From positions 1-32,539 of the forward strand of contig NZ_AUWY01000121.1 of assembly GCF_000447205.1 (NCBI RefSeq): a stretch of DNA of 32,539 nucleotides, written 5' to 3'. Numbering within the stretch: position 1 is the first letter of the stretch; each line of letters begins with the position of its first letter. The notes beneath the pieces are model-generated. The model was not told the DNA's origin and did not search any database. It worked only from the letters and a program-made list of their open reading frames with translations. Position numbers and translations under genes: made by a program. The DNA is from Sphingobium ummariense RL-3 (GTDB lineage: Bacteria; Pseudomonadota; Alphaproteobacteria; Sphingomonadales; Sphingomonadaceae). Of this stretch, positions 14,603-23,584 are shown piece by piece.

Positions 14603-16267
14603 CTACCTGAGAACTTGATTTAGCAGAAAGCACTGCCGTTGGTCGCTCCAGAGCGTCGAGATGGCGCCTGGGGCGAGCAGCGTGCCGCCGTCAACGCCCG
14701 CCTTCTGCTTGCCCTTGAGAATTGCGCCTACAATCTCGGGCGAGAGGAACGCCAGGCGCAGCACGCGCGTGATCCAGGCGTTGCTGACCTTCTCCGGCTC
14801 GGCAAGCCGGGTGATGTCGATGTGCTCGTTGCGCAGGACATGCCAGTAGCGATGCGCGGTGGCGATGAGCTTGACCAGCGACTGCCCACTCGTCTCGGCG
14901 GGTGCCGTGCCATCCTCCCGCACCAGCCGCATGGCAAGGCCCGTGCGGGCCAGACGGACATGGGAGATGAGCTCCATTGTGGAGCAAGTGCCTTCTGCTG
15001 GCGTGCTACCCAATAGTTCGGCGATAACGGCGGTATCGCATGTCAGAACGATCCTATCCCGCTCAACCCTGACCGTCACGAGGAGCTTGCGTATTATGTC
15101 ACAGTCCATGCCGCGAATGCGCGCCGCGAGGCCCCTCCCCCTCTGGTCGAGCGTCGTGATGCCGGCGCTCTCGATCGGAAGCCTGGCTGACGCCAGCAGC
15201 GCCAGGGGATCGTCGAAGGCCTGCGCCAGCCGCTCAGCCACCGCCGCCTCGATCTCTCTGGCTGGTATGCGAAGCCCCTCGTCCGCCCTCTTCTCGTGCA
15301 GGGCCTTGCCGACATAATAGCGGTAGCGGCGCTTGTCCTTGACCGCATGGCTGGAGACCAGAGGAACGCCCGCCTCGTCGATGACGATGCCGGCAAGCAG
15401 GCTTGCCTGCCTGGCGCGGGTGGGCGATCGCTTGCCTCTGACATTGTCCGCGAGCCTGGCCTGCACCTGGTCCCAGATGTTTCGGTCGAGGATGGCGGGA
15501 TGAAGCCCGGGATAGATGCTGTCCTTGTGCTGGACCTCGCCAAGATAAGTCCGGCATTTGAACATGAGGTAGAGCTGCCCCCGGGTGAAGGCCCCTCCCC
15601 CGATCCGCTTGCCCGTCGCGGTCTCGCGCACCGGGCTGTGCAGCCCCTCGCGGTCGAGTGCTTGTGCCAGCAGCCTTACATTACCGACCTCGAGGTAGCG
15701 GGCGAAGATGTGCCGGACCAGTGCGGCATACTCCTGGACGATGGCGAGAGAGCGGCCATCGGGCCTGTAGCCCAAAGGCGGTATGCCGCCCATCCACATG
15801 CCCTTCGCCTTGGAGGCGGCAATCTTGTCGCGGATACGCTCAGCGGTAACCTCTCGCTCGAACTGGGCGAAGGAGAGCAGCATGTTCAAGGTCAGCCTTC
15901 CCATGCTGGTGGTGGTGTTGAACGCCTGGGTCACCGAGACGAACGACACCTCGGCCTTGTCGAAGGCCTCGACCAACTTCGCGAAGTCGAGCAGCGAGGG
16001 GGTGAGGCGATCGACCTTGTAGACGACGATGATGTCGATAAGTCCTTTGGCTATATCGACCATCAGCGCCTTGAGGCCGGGCCGCTCCAGCGTTCCACCC
16101 GAAATGCCGCCATCGTCGTAGCGGGTCTTGACCTCGACCCAGCCTTCGCTGGCCTGGGAGAGGATATAGGCGGCGCAGGCCTCCCGCTGGGCATCGAGCG
16201 AGTTGAAGCTTTGCTCCAGCCCCTCCTCGCTCGACTTGCAGGTGTAGATGGCGCAGCGCACAGACAT
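14603..16267 (-). CDS. large serine recombinase, active site damaged
   Basis: A 554-aa recombinase with an N-terminal resolvase domain (1-150: EQSFNSLDAQREAC, SFVSVTQAFNTTTSMGRL, AQFEREVTAERIRDK), then the recombinase domain (GGIPPLGYRPDG) and a zinc-ribbon-type region (from about 300). The nucleophile S12 is present, but the Arg expected in YTRKSS is Cys (YTCKSS, residue 10) and the Arg expected in DRLTRS is Pro (residue 90). These correspond to R8 and R71 of gamma-delta resolvase, both catalytic. R62 and D86/R87 are kept. The start is coupled to DUF2924 (TGATG); an ATG one codon earlier is also possible. It is probably an inactive relic of an integrated element. Confidence 0.88.
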   Translation of the reverse strand: MSVRCAIYTCKSSEEGLEQSFNSLDAQREACAAYILSQASEGWVEVKTRYDDGGISGGTLERPGLKALMVDIAKGLIDIIVVYKVDRLTPSLLDFAKLVEAFDKAEVSFVSVTQAFNTTTSMGRLTLNMLLSFAQFEREVTAERIRDKIAASKAKGMWMGGIPPLGYRPDGRSLAIVQEYAALVRHIFARYLEVGNVRLLAQALDREGLHSPVRETATGKRIGGGAFTRGQLYLMFKCRTYLGEVQHKDSIYPGLHPAILDRNIWDQVQARLADNVRGKRSPTRARQASLLAGIVIDEAGVPLVSSHAVKDKRRYRYYVGKALHEKRADEGLRIPAREIEAAVAERLAQAFDDPLALLASARLPIESAGITTLDQRGRGLAARIRGMDCDIIRKLLVTVRVERDRIVLTCDTAVIAELLGSTPAEGTCSTMELISHVRLARTGLAMRLVREDGTAPAETSGQSLVKLIATAHRYWHVLRNEHIDITRLAEPEKVSNAWITRVLRLAFLSPEIVGAILKGKQKAGVDGGTLLAPGAISTLWSDQRQCFLLNQVLR

Positions 16268-16680
16268 CATGCCGCGATCCGCTTCTTGAGGCCGAAGAAG
16301 GCAGGCCCCGACCATCTCGTGCCGGTGATGGCGCGGGCGACCTCGGAGAGGCTGTTCCACTCCTTGTCATTCCAGCGGATGACCTTGTCATCGCCGATGG
16401 TCACCACATGGGCAGTGCCGTTCCATTCCCGTACCAGCCGCATGCCCCCGCGTGCTGGGCTGGTACGGGTCTTTCCCTGGGCCACCTGGGCCAGCATCTG
16501 GCGCAGCCCGCGCGGGAGGCCGCCATAGGCTCTGGCCTGGATCTCCCAGGCGAGCGCCAAACGCGTCATGGCGGGGCTGATCCTGGGCGCTTGCGTGCCG
16601 GTGACGCGCCGCCATTCCTCGCGCAGGGCGCTGGAGGACAGAGCTTCCAGCGCCGCGATCTTCTGCTCGACCGAAGACAT
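16267..16680 (-). CDS. DUF2924 protein of recombinase cassette
   Basis: A 137-aa protein with the DUF2924 pattern: N-terminal helices, ARGGMRLVREWNGTAHVV, then WNSLSEVARAITGTRWSGPAFFGLKKR. Its role is unknown, but the family is regularly found beside serine recombinases in integrated elements of alphaproteobacteria, exactly as here. It overlaps DUF3489 upstream and the recombinase downstream by one base each (TGATG), so all three are translationally coupled. The frame is intact. Confidence 0.88.
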   Translation of the reverse strand: MSSVEQKIAALEALSSSALREEWRRVTGTQAPRISPAMTRLALAWEIQARAYGGLPRGLRQMLAQVAQGKTRTSPARGGMRLVREWNGTAHVVTIGDDKVIRWNDKEWNSLSEVARAITGTRWSGPAFFGLKKRIAA

Positions 16681-17203
16681 CAGGCGACAGCCGCGATGCT
16701 GTAGCAGGTGACCTCGTCGCGCTTGCCGCGTTCGACCGCATGACCCTTCTTGCGCAGGCCGGTCAGCGCCGCCCGCACCGTGTGGGGCAGCCAGCCGGTG
16801 GCCGAGATCAGCTCGGGAAGCGTTGCTCCACCCTCACGCCGGAGCAGCGCGAGCAACATGCCAGCCTTGGTCTCGCGCCTGGCGACCGGCACTGGCGAGG
16901 ATGGAGCATCGGCTGCGGCCGGCGGTTCGACATCAACAACGGGCGCATCCGGCTCCACGCCGATGGCGGCGAGGCCGGCGGGCGTCACATAGAGGCCATA
17001 GCGTACATCGCCGTCGGAGCGATGAAGCTGGGCGGCATCGTTGGTCTCGCGCTCTTCAACATAGCCGCGGCGCAGCAGCGCGCCGATCGCCTTGGCGGCC
17101 CGAGCCGGATGCGATGCGCTGGCCGGCAAGGGATAGATGCTCCCTTCTCCCGCGCGGCGACGGAGGAGAGCAGGATGGATTGCAGATCGGATAGCTTGGT
17201 CAT
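16680..17203 (-). pseudogene. DUF3489 protein, -1 frameshift near its start
   Basis: The proper start is ATG at 17203 with an AAAGGAGC ribosome site, giving MTKLSDLQSILLSSVAAREKG, the usual DUF3489 opening. Around 17139-17147 the frame jumps: restoring one A (GGGAGC to GGGAAGC) joins it to LPASASHPARAAKAIGALL and the rest. The C-terminal winged-helix-like domain (TKAGMLLALLRREGGATL, ISATGWLPHTVRAALTGL) is complete. The repaired length is 174 aa. The family probably binds DNA. It is the first gene of the recombinase cassette. The frameshift may be a real lesion or a base-calling error. Confidence 0.8.
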
Positions 17204-17406
17204 GGATGGTGCTCCTTTACAGAGCGGCGCCACTGCCGCTCCCACCAACCACAGCCCCGACCATCCGCATGGATCAGGGCAGGCACCGTCCGTCAACTCG
17301 GGCGGCCCGATTCAGTGAGCACGCTGTCGCTCTGGTTGAAGTGGAAGTCGAGCAAGATCTGCCGGATAGGAGGCGTTCGGCGCGAACGTCCCGCTGAGCT
17401 TAGGGC

Positions 17407-17445
17407 GGTTCCAAGTGCCGGTTCAACGTGCCGGTTCAAAGTACG
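17407..17445. repeat. three tandem 13-bp repeats
   Basis: GGTTCCAAGTGCC, GGTTCAACGTGCC and GGTTCAAAGTACG follow one another with no spacer. An ACGATAG doublet comes next (17443-17456). The array is about 140 bp before the SDR operon and 200 bp before the divergent recombinase cassette. It looks like a multi-site operator or a recombination-related array. The rest of 17204-17584 holds no gene. Confidence 0.7.
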
Positions 17446-17584
17446 ATAGCACGATAGGACAGGTCAACTCTGCCACCGCAATCGAGCGACAATCCCCGCA
17501 AGGTACGAAAAGCGACCCACGCCGGGCTCGACTACTTCCCACTCATCGGACGCAATCGAGCGCCGAGAGCCAAGGAGAAGTAGC

Positions 17585-18403
17585 ATGACGACGAAGAAGA
17601 CCATCCTCATCACCGGCGCCGGCTCGGGCTTCGGTAAGGGCGCCGCCATCGGCATGGCGAAGAACGGCCATGACATCATCGCGACCGTGCACGTGTCCTC
17701 GCAGGTCACACCGCTGCGCGAGGAAGTGGCGGCACTAGGCCTGTCCGACCGCATCCGTGTCGAGCGCCTCGACCTTGACGATCCCTATGACATCAAGCAG
17801 GCCTTGAAGTGGGACATCGACATCCTCTGGAACAATGCCGGCATGGGCGAAGCTGGCCCGGTCTGGGAAATCCCCGTCGACCTGGTCCGCCGCAATTATG
17901 AGGTGAACGTGTTCCTGCCGCTGGTGCTGACCCAGGGCGTTGTCCAGCGCTGGGTGCGCGAGGGCAAGGCCCAAGGCAAGAAGGTGGTCTTCACCTCCTC
18001 CATGGGCGGCCTGTTTACCCCGGCCAACTGGGGCACCTATGTCTCGACCAAGCATGCTCTGGAGGCCTTCGCCGAGGCGATGCAGCAGGAACTGAGCGCC
18101 TATGGAGTCAAGGTCCAGACGATCAATCCGGGCGCCTACTATACCGGCTATAATGAGACTATGGCGGACAATCCGTTCCGCTGGCTCGACGACGAGGTGA
18201 ACTTCACCAAGCGTGCCGACCTTCGCAAGGGCTTCGACGACTTTTTCGCCACGCCCGAGGGCAAGATGGACCCCCAGGAGATGATCGATCGCATGATCGA
18301 GATCGTCCCGGCAGACGAGGGCAAATTCCGCAACGTCGTCCCCCAGGCGATCGAGGACATGCTGAAGGACCATCAGCTCGCCGCCTGGGAAAACCGCGTC
18401 TGA
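17585..18403 (+). CDS. SDR-family NAD(P)-dependent oxidoreductase
   Basis: A 272-aa classical-type short-chain dehydrogenase. It has the nucleotide-binding TGAGSGFG (10-17), the NNAG motif (83-86), and catalytic Ser138/139, Tyr152 and Lys156 (TYVSTK). It has a strong AAGGAG ribosome site and is first in an apparent operon with a GlcG/HbpS-like gene and an NTF2-like gene. The substrate is unknown. Upstream tandem 13-bp repeats may control it. Confidence 0.9.
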   Translation: MTTKKTILITGAGSGFGKGAAIGMAKNGHDIIATVHVSSQVTPLREEVAALGLSDRIRVERLDLDDPYDIKQALKWDIDILWNNAGMGEAGPVWEIPVDLVRRNYEVNVFLPLVLTQGVVQRWVREGKAQGKKVVFTSSMGGLFTPANWGTYVSTKHALEAFAEAMQQELSAYGVKVQTINPGAYYTGYNETMADNPFRWLDDEVNFTKRADLRKGFDDFFATPEGKMDPQEMIDRMIEIVPADEGKFRNVVPQAIEDMLKDHQLAAWENRV

Positions 18404-18469
18404 TCCGCCTCCTCCGGCCATGGCACCGAGATGCCATGGCCGGACGGTCCGTTCCGAAAGGATATTGCC

Positions 18470-18870
18470 ATGAGCATCACCAGCATTCAGGCCGAAACGC
18501 TCTCGCCGCGGCCCGGCAGGCCGCCGACCGGATCGGCATTCCCATGAACATCGCCGTCTATGACGAGGGCGCCAATCTCAAGGCCTTCGCCCGCATGGAC
18601 GGCGCGCTACTCGGCTCGGCCGACATCGCGATGAACAAGGCGCGCACCGCCGCGCTCTTCGGATTTAACACCGAGACGCTGTACGACTTCGTGAAGCCGG
18701 GCGGTACCTCGCCGGGCTTCGACCGGACCAATGGCGGCTTGATCGTCTTTGCAGGCGGCATCCCGGTACGCGACGGCGAAGGCCGGCTGATCGGCGCGGT
18801 GGGCGTTTCCGGCGGCGCGGTCGACCAGGATCAAGCAGTGGCGCAGGCGGCCGTAGCCGCGCTGGCATGA
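18470..18870 (+). pseudogene. GlcG/HbpS-like (DUF336) protein, frameshifted after codon 11
   Basis: ATG at 18470 with an AAGGAT ribosome site gives MSITSIQAETL, the usual family opening. The frame then fails near 18499-18504; adding one base (CTCTC to CTCCTC) restores AAARQAADRIGIPMNIAVYD. The rest is intact: NKARTAALF, FAGGIPV, GAVGVSGG. The repaired length is 133 aa. HbpS/GlcG proteins bind haem or small ligands and often sit beside redox enzymes. An alternative reading from 18436 avoids the lesion but has an unnatural N-terminus. Confidence 0.8.
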
Positions 18871-18883
18871 AGGGAGAGGAACC

Positions 18884-19390
18884 ATGTTGAAGACGATTTC
18901 AGCCATCGCCCGTATCGCGGCGCTCTCCGCCGTTGTCGGGTTCGTCGTGCTCGGCGCGCAGAAGGCGGGCGCCATCGCCGGCAGCGAGGAATCCCGCAAC
19001 CGCGCCGCCATCGCCCGCAGCTTCGAGGCCTGGCGGGACGGCACCGGCGGTCCGTACGACCTGCTCGCCGAGGATGCGCTGTGGACCATCACCGGCAACT
19101 CGCTGGCCGGCAAGACCTATCACAACCGAGAGGCGTTCATGAGCGAGGTCATCCGGCCCTTCAATGGCCGGATGGCGGAGCGGCTGGTCCCCACCGTCCG
19201 TCGCATCTATGCCGAAGGTGACAGTGTCATTGTGCACTTCGATGCGCGAGGCGTCGCCCGAGACGACAAGACCTATGTGAACAGCTACGCTTGGCTGCTC
19301 CAGCTGAAGGACGGGCGAATCGTGCGCGCCCATGCCTTCTTCGACGCCTATGCGTTTGACGACCTGTGGCGCCGCGTGCAACCGCGGTAA
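18884..19390 (+). CDS. exported NTF2/SnoaL-like protein
   Basis: A 168-aa protein with a signal peptide or N-terminal anchor (about 1-31, ending near AGAIAG). It is followed by an NTF2-like cone fold: IARSFEAWRDGTGGPYDLLAEDALWTI, a NREAFMSEV segment, and late strands SYAWLLQLKDGRIVRAHAFFD. Such proteins act as small-molecule hydrolases, isomerases or binding proteins. It has a GGGAGAGGA ribosome site and starts 13 bases after the GlcG-like gene, third in the SDR operon. Confidence 0.85.
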   Translation: MLKTISAIARIAALSAVVGFVVLGAQKAGAIAGSEESRNRAAIARSFEAWRDGTGGPYDLLAEDALWTITGNSLAGKTYHNREAFMSEVIRPFNGRMAERLVPTVRRIYAEGDSVIVHFDARGVARDDKTYVNSYAWLLQLKDGRIVRAHAFFDAYAFDDLWRRVQPR

Positions 19391-19422
19391 GGGAATTCAC
19401 AGACCGAGCCGGCGGTGCCTTT

Positions 19423-21240
19423 TCAGGTGCCGTTGGCCTTCTCTTGCCTGCTCGCAACCCGGTCCGGCGCCGTCTCGTGGACCGAAAGGTCGATCGCAGC
19501 CTTGGCTCGGTCACCGCTGAAAAGAGCACGCACGCCCGTCACGTCACCCCACTGCTCCCGCTCGAGCCGCGCAGCATCGCGCGCTCTGATGCGATCGCCA
19601 TAGTCCCGCATCTGCTCGGTCGTAGCGCCCAGCAGCTCGATCGCCTTCTGTCCCAGCATCATCGCCGATTCAAACGTCTCGCGGATTGAGAAAGCCGCCC
19701 CCTTCCCGTCCAGCACCTGCATGTGAACGCGGTCACTCGCTCGCGCCAGGACGGGCACCCGCGGGAAATTGGCCGTCAGCAACTCGACGATGCGGGTCGT
19801 GGCGATCGGATTGTCGACGCAGACGAGGACCACCGCCGCCTTGTCCACCCCGGCAGTACGCAGAATGTCGAGCCGCGTGCCGTCCCCATAATAGACCTCG
19901 AATTCAAAATCTCGCGCAACGTCGATCATCTCGATATCGGTGTCGATGATCGACACGTCATCGCCGCGCGCCAACAGAAACTGGCTGGCGATCTGGCCAA
20001 AACGGCCGAATCCGATGACCAGTGCCCGGGCGCTGAGCCCCTGCGGCAGGTTCGACGCGATTGTCTCCGGCGGGCGCGCGCCGCGCAGTTGCCGCAAGGC
20101 GAGCATGACGAGCGGCGTCAGCGCCATGGACAAGATAATGATCGCGTTGAGGATCGCCACCTGATCCCGGGTGATGATGCCCACGCCGTGCGCGGCGGCA
20201 TAGAGGACAAAGGCGAACTCGCCGCCCTGCGCCATGATCGCGGCGCGGAAAGCGCCCTCCTCATGGCCAGACCGGAACAGCCGCGCCACCGCGTAGATCG
20301 CCGCCGCCTTCGTCGCCATATAGGCGAAGGCGAAGAACAGGATCAGCCGCCAGTTTTGCGCGACGACGGAAAGGTCGAGCGACATCCCCACCGCGATGAA
20401 GAACAGGCCAAGCAGGATGCCGCGAAAAGGTTCTATGTCGGCCTCCAGCTGGTGCCGGAAGATCGATTCTGAAAGCAGCACCCCAGCGAGGAAAGCGCCC
20501 ATCGCCATGGATAAGCCCCCCAGTTGCATCAGCCAGGCCGCTCCCAGAACGACCAGCAGTGCCGCTGCCGTCATCACTTCGCGCGCTTGGCTGCCCGCGA
20601 GCAGACGGAACAGCGGATTGAGGAGATAACGACCGGCTAGGAAGAGGCCGCCGATCGATGTCACACCCACGAGGATGCCGGTGATCCCGCGGCCCGAAGT
20701 GCTCTCCACGGCGGCGGGGGCGAGAAAAGTTACCATCAGCAGCAATGGGACGATCGCCATGTCCTCCAGCAGCAGGATGGCGACGATTTCCTGACCTGCC
20801 CCGCTGTCGAAACGGCCCTGCTCTTCCAGTAACCGCATAACAATCGCAGTCGAGGTCAGCCCGAAGCCGATGCCCGCCACGAAGGACGGCACCGCGGGAA
20901 AGCCAGTCACCACGCCCACGGCGGTCAACCCCAGCGCAGCAAGGCAAAGCTGCGTAAGGCCGATGCCGAATATCGCGCCGCGCAGCTTCCACAACCGTGA
21001 CGGCCGCATCTCCAGCCCAATCAGGAACAGGAAGAGCACGATGCCCAGTTCCGCGACGTGTAGCAGTTGTGCCGGATCGGACAGTAGCCCCGTCCCGAAC
21101 GGACCGATGACCAGCCCAGCCGCCAGATAGCCCAGCACCGATCCCAGGCCCAACCGCTGTGACAGTGGCGCCGCGAGCGTTGCCGCGCCGAGGAGGACAA
21201 GCACGGGAAACAGGTCAAGCGCATGGGATTCAGCCGCCAT
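19423..21240 (-). CDS. Kef-type monovalent cation:proton antiporter (CPA2)
   Basis: A 605-aa inner-membrane antiporter with about 12-13 helices to residue 385, then a cytosolic RCK/TrkA-N domain (ALVIGFGRFGQ is the Rossmann loop; IDTDIEMID; YGDGTRLDILRTAG). LEDMAIVPLLL and QGGEFAFVLYAAA are characteristic KefB/KefC segments. The family exchanges K+ for H+, often gated by glutathione adducts of electrophiles. It diverges from the AraC regulator, with about 150 bp between them. Confidence 0.93.
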   Translation of the reverse strand: MAAESHALDLFPVLVLLGAATLAAPLSQRLGLGSVLGYLAAGLVIGPFGTGLLSDPAQLLHVAELGIVLFLFLIGLEMRPSRLWKLRGAIFGIGLTQLCLAALGLTAVGVVTGFPAVPSFVAGIGFGLTSTAIVMRLLEEQGRFDSGAGQEIVAILLLEDMAIVPLLLMVTFLAPAAVESTSGRGITGILVGVTSIGGLFLAGRYLLNPLFRLLAGSQAREVMTAAALLVVLGAAWLMQLGGLSMAMGAFLAGVLLSESIFRHQLEADIEPFRGILLGLFFIAVGMSLDLSVVAQNWRLILFFAFAYMATKAAAIYAVARLFRSGHEEGAFRAAIMAQGGEFAFVLYAAAHGVGIITRDQVAILNAIIILSMALTPLVMLALRQLRGARPPETIASNLPQGLSARALVIGFGRFGQIASQFLLARGDDVSIIDTDIEMIDVARDFEFEVYYGDGTRLDILRTAGVDKAAVVLVCVDNPIATTRIVELLTANFPRVPVLARASDRVHMQVLDGKGAAFSIRETFESAMMLGQKAIELLGATTEQMRDYGDRIRARDAARLEREQWGDVTGVRALFSGDRAKAAIDLSVHETAPDRVASRQEKANGT

Positions 21241-21392
21241 CGAGTCCCCGTGAGAATCAGGTTGCGCGGCACTATGCCTCGTTCACGCCCTTTCCCGCCA
21301 TCGCTTTCCTGCCTGAGGGAAGTGGAAGGATTTTAATCCAGGTCAAAGGTAGCTATTATTGTCATTCGCGGTGACAGGGGAAAGGAACGGCG

Positions 21393-22298
21393 TTGCAGGC
21401 GGGCCGGGTAACTTCGATGGCGCCTTCCGCCACCGATGCGGTGAACAGCATCGGGCGCATCCTCGACAAGCCGCCTGAGCTTGCCGGCGATCCGTTGCAG
21501 GGGGAAACGCGGCTCACCAATCGCTGGGGCCACGGCGCGCTGCACGACACGCTGCCCGGTCTCTCCACGCATGTCGTCATGACCTATTATGGCGCGGACC
21601 ATGACATCGTGTGGCGGTCGGCGGGAAAACGCATCGCGTCCCGCACGCGTGGCGGGACAATCACCCTGATCCCGGAAGGGCATGACGGACGTTGGGATAT
21701 CAACGGCCCGATCGAGGTATCGCACGTCTATCTGCCCGATCAGCGCCTCCAGGCCTGCGCTGAACAGCTGGCGGGACAGCGGGTGGAGCTGCTGGGGCGC
21801 GTCGGGTTTGATGATCCATCGGCGGCGCGAATCATGGAATTGCTGAGCCGCGAGGCGGCGTCCCCAGATCCAGCTTCGCGCCTGTTTATCGAACAAGCGA
21901 TCGACCTGCTGTGCGTCCAGTTGGTGCGCAGCCATTCATCTTTCGGCGCGCTATCGGTGCCACAACCGCGCGGGGGCTTGGCCGACTGGCAGGTGCGGCG
22001 CGTCACCGACTATATGCGCGCCCGGCTGGACGAGGAGATCGGTCTCGAGGAGCTGGCGGGCCTCGTTCACCTCAGCCGGTTCCATTTCTGCACCGCTTTC
22101 CGCAAGGCGACCGGCTGCACACCTCACATCTGGCTAGTGAACCAGCGCATCGCCCGAGCCCGCGAACTGCTGGTCATGGTGGAGCTCCCAGTGACGGAAA
22201 TAGCGCTGGCGGTGGGTTATCAGACGCCGTCATCCTTCTCGGCTGCTTTTCGCAAGGTCACGGGCGTGACGCCAAGCGAATTCCGGCGGCGTCTCTAG
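21393..22298 (+). CDS. AraC-family transcriptional regulator
   Basis: A regulator of about 301 aa. The C-terminal 100 residues carry two helix-turn-helix motifs (LEELAGLVHLSRFHFCTAFRK and ITEIAL-type VTEIALAVGYQTPSSFSAAF), ending in VTGVTPSEFRRRL. The N-terminal effector part is unassigned. The TTG at 21393 has the better ribosome site (GGAAAGGAA), while ATG at 21417 has a weak one, so the start is uncertain by eight codons. It sits divergent to the Kef antiporter and convergent with an SDR gene; either may be its target. Confidence 0.9.
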   Translation: MQAGRVTSMAPSATDAVNSIGRILDKPPELAGDPLQGETRLTNRWGHGALHDTLPGLSTHVVMTYYGADHDIVWRSAGKRIASRTRGGTITLIPEGHDGRWDINGPIEVSHVYLPDQRLQACAEQLAGQRVELLGRVGFDDPSAARIMELLSREAASPDPASRLFIEQAIDLLCVQLVRSHSSFGALSVPQPRGGLADWQVRRVTDYMRARLDEEIGLEELAGLVHLSRFHFCTAFRKATGCTPHIWLVNQRIARARELLVMVELPVTEIALAVGYQTPSSFSAAFRKVTGVTPSEFRRRL

Positions 22299-22446
22299 GC
22301 AACGCCGTCCGGATGAGGATCAACCCCAGGGATGCCAGCGTTCCGGCGATGCCGAGCAGCGCCAGCATCGTTATCCAGAAGGCGGCCCGGTACCAAATGG
22401 CCGCGAGCGGAAAGCTGACCCGGGACTGGAGCGATGAGATCGTCAT
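22258..22446 (-). CDS. small membrane protein
   Basis: A 62-aa protein with a hydrophobic region from about 12 to 46, enough for one long or two short helices, and a basic tail. A strong AAAGGAGA ribosome site lies seven bases before the ATG. It starts 31 bases after the SDR stop on the same strand, so it is co-transcribed. Its 3' end overlaps the AraC 3' end by 41 bp. No family recognised. Confidence 0.6.
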   Translation of the reverse strand: MTISSLQSRVSFPLAAIWYRAAFWITMLALLGIAGTLASLGLILIRTALPRDAAGIRLASRP

Positions 22447-22477
22447 GGCGGTTCTCCTTTAACTCGCGGTAACCGGC

Positions 22478-23320
22478 TCAGCCGGCCGGATCGGCGGCGA
22501 AGTCGGTCGAGACCGATAGGTCACGCCATTCGGCGAGGATTGCAGCGTCCGATGCATGCTTGGCCTCGATCGCTGCCACCGTGTCGCTGCCCAGCGGCAG
22601 GCGGACCGGCGGATTGGGCACATCGGCGAAGGCGACCAGCACTTGCGCCAGCTTGTCGGGATCGCCCGGCTGTACATGATTGAGGCCGGCGGCCACGGTA
22701 ACGACAGTGCCAGCGGTCTGGCTGTAGTCCGCGATCGCTGCCGTGCTGACCGACAACGAACTGGCGTCGAGGAAGTCAGTGCGGAAATAGCCGGGTTCCA
22801 CCACCGTCACATGGATGCCGAGCGGCGCGAGCTCATGGTAGAGCGCCTCCGAGAGCCCTTCCACGGCAAACTTGGTCGAGCAATAAATGCCAAGTCCAGG
22901 GCCCGCGCAATAACCGCCGATCGACGAGATATTGAGGATACGCCCTGAGCGCTGCGCCCGCATGACAGGCAGCACAGCGCGGGTCATGCCCAGCAGACCG
23001 AAGACATTGGTGCGATAGAGGCGCTCGACCTCCTCGCCCGTCGCTTCCTCGACCGCACCGAGCAGGCCGAAACCCGCATTGTTGAGCAGCACGTCGATCC
23101 GGCCGAAGCGATCGGTTGCCGCGGCCACCGCGGTCCGCGCTTGCCCTTCGTCAGTGACGTCGAGCGGCAATGCGAGCAAGTTGGGGTGGGTGCCGAGCGC
23201 TTGAATGACGCTGTCCCTTTCGCGCGCGGTGGCGGCGACATTATCGCCCCGCTTTAGGGCGAGACGGGCGATCCGGGCGCCGAAACCGCGCGATGCGCCG
23301 GTGATGAACCAAGTCTTCAC
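22478..23320 (-). CDS. SDR-family oxidoreductase, GTG start
   Basis: A 280-aa classical SDR. It has TGASRGFG (7-14), NNAG (80-83), and Ser132/133 with Tyr146 and Lys150 (IYCSTK). The GTG at 23320 is chosen because a near-perfect AAAGGAGGA ribosome site lies just upstream and the protein then begins MKTWFITG as in relatives; the ATG at 23347 would place that site inside the coding region. It forms a unit with the following small membrane protein. The substrate is unknown. Confidence 0.9.
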   Translation of the reverse strand: MKTWFITGASRGFGARIARLALKRGDNVAATARERDSVIQALGTHPNLLALPLDVTDEGQARTAVAAATDRFGRIDVLLNNAGFGLLGAVEEATGEEVERLYRTNVFGLLGMTRAVLPVMRAQRSGRILNISSIGGYCAGPGLGIYCSTKFAVEGLSEALYHELAPLGIHVTVVEPGYFRTDFLDASSLSVSTAAIADYSQTAGTVVTVAAGLNHVQPGDPDKLAQVLVAFADVPNPPVRLPLGSDTVAAIEAKHASDAAILAEWRDLSVSTDFAADPAG

Positions 23321-23584
23321 AGGGGGTCCTCCTTTGAGTCTTACCATGATTGGCCTGACTCAAAGTGCCCCAGTCGCAGGAACCGGGCCGTCGGCGGATT
23401 GCGGCTACTATCTCTGGATTGCGGTCAGCGAGGCGTCGGGAGGGGAAGGCGCCGTCAAAGTGAGTGCACCAACCGGCGAGAGGTTGGCCGTAGCGGCGGA
23501 GCTATGCCTTTCACAACCCCGTCAGCCCATGGCGCTACTTCAACAGCGGCTCGCGCAGCGATAGCTCACGAAGCTAAGCGAGCG

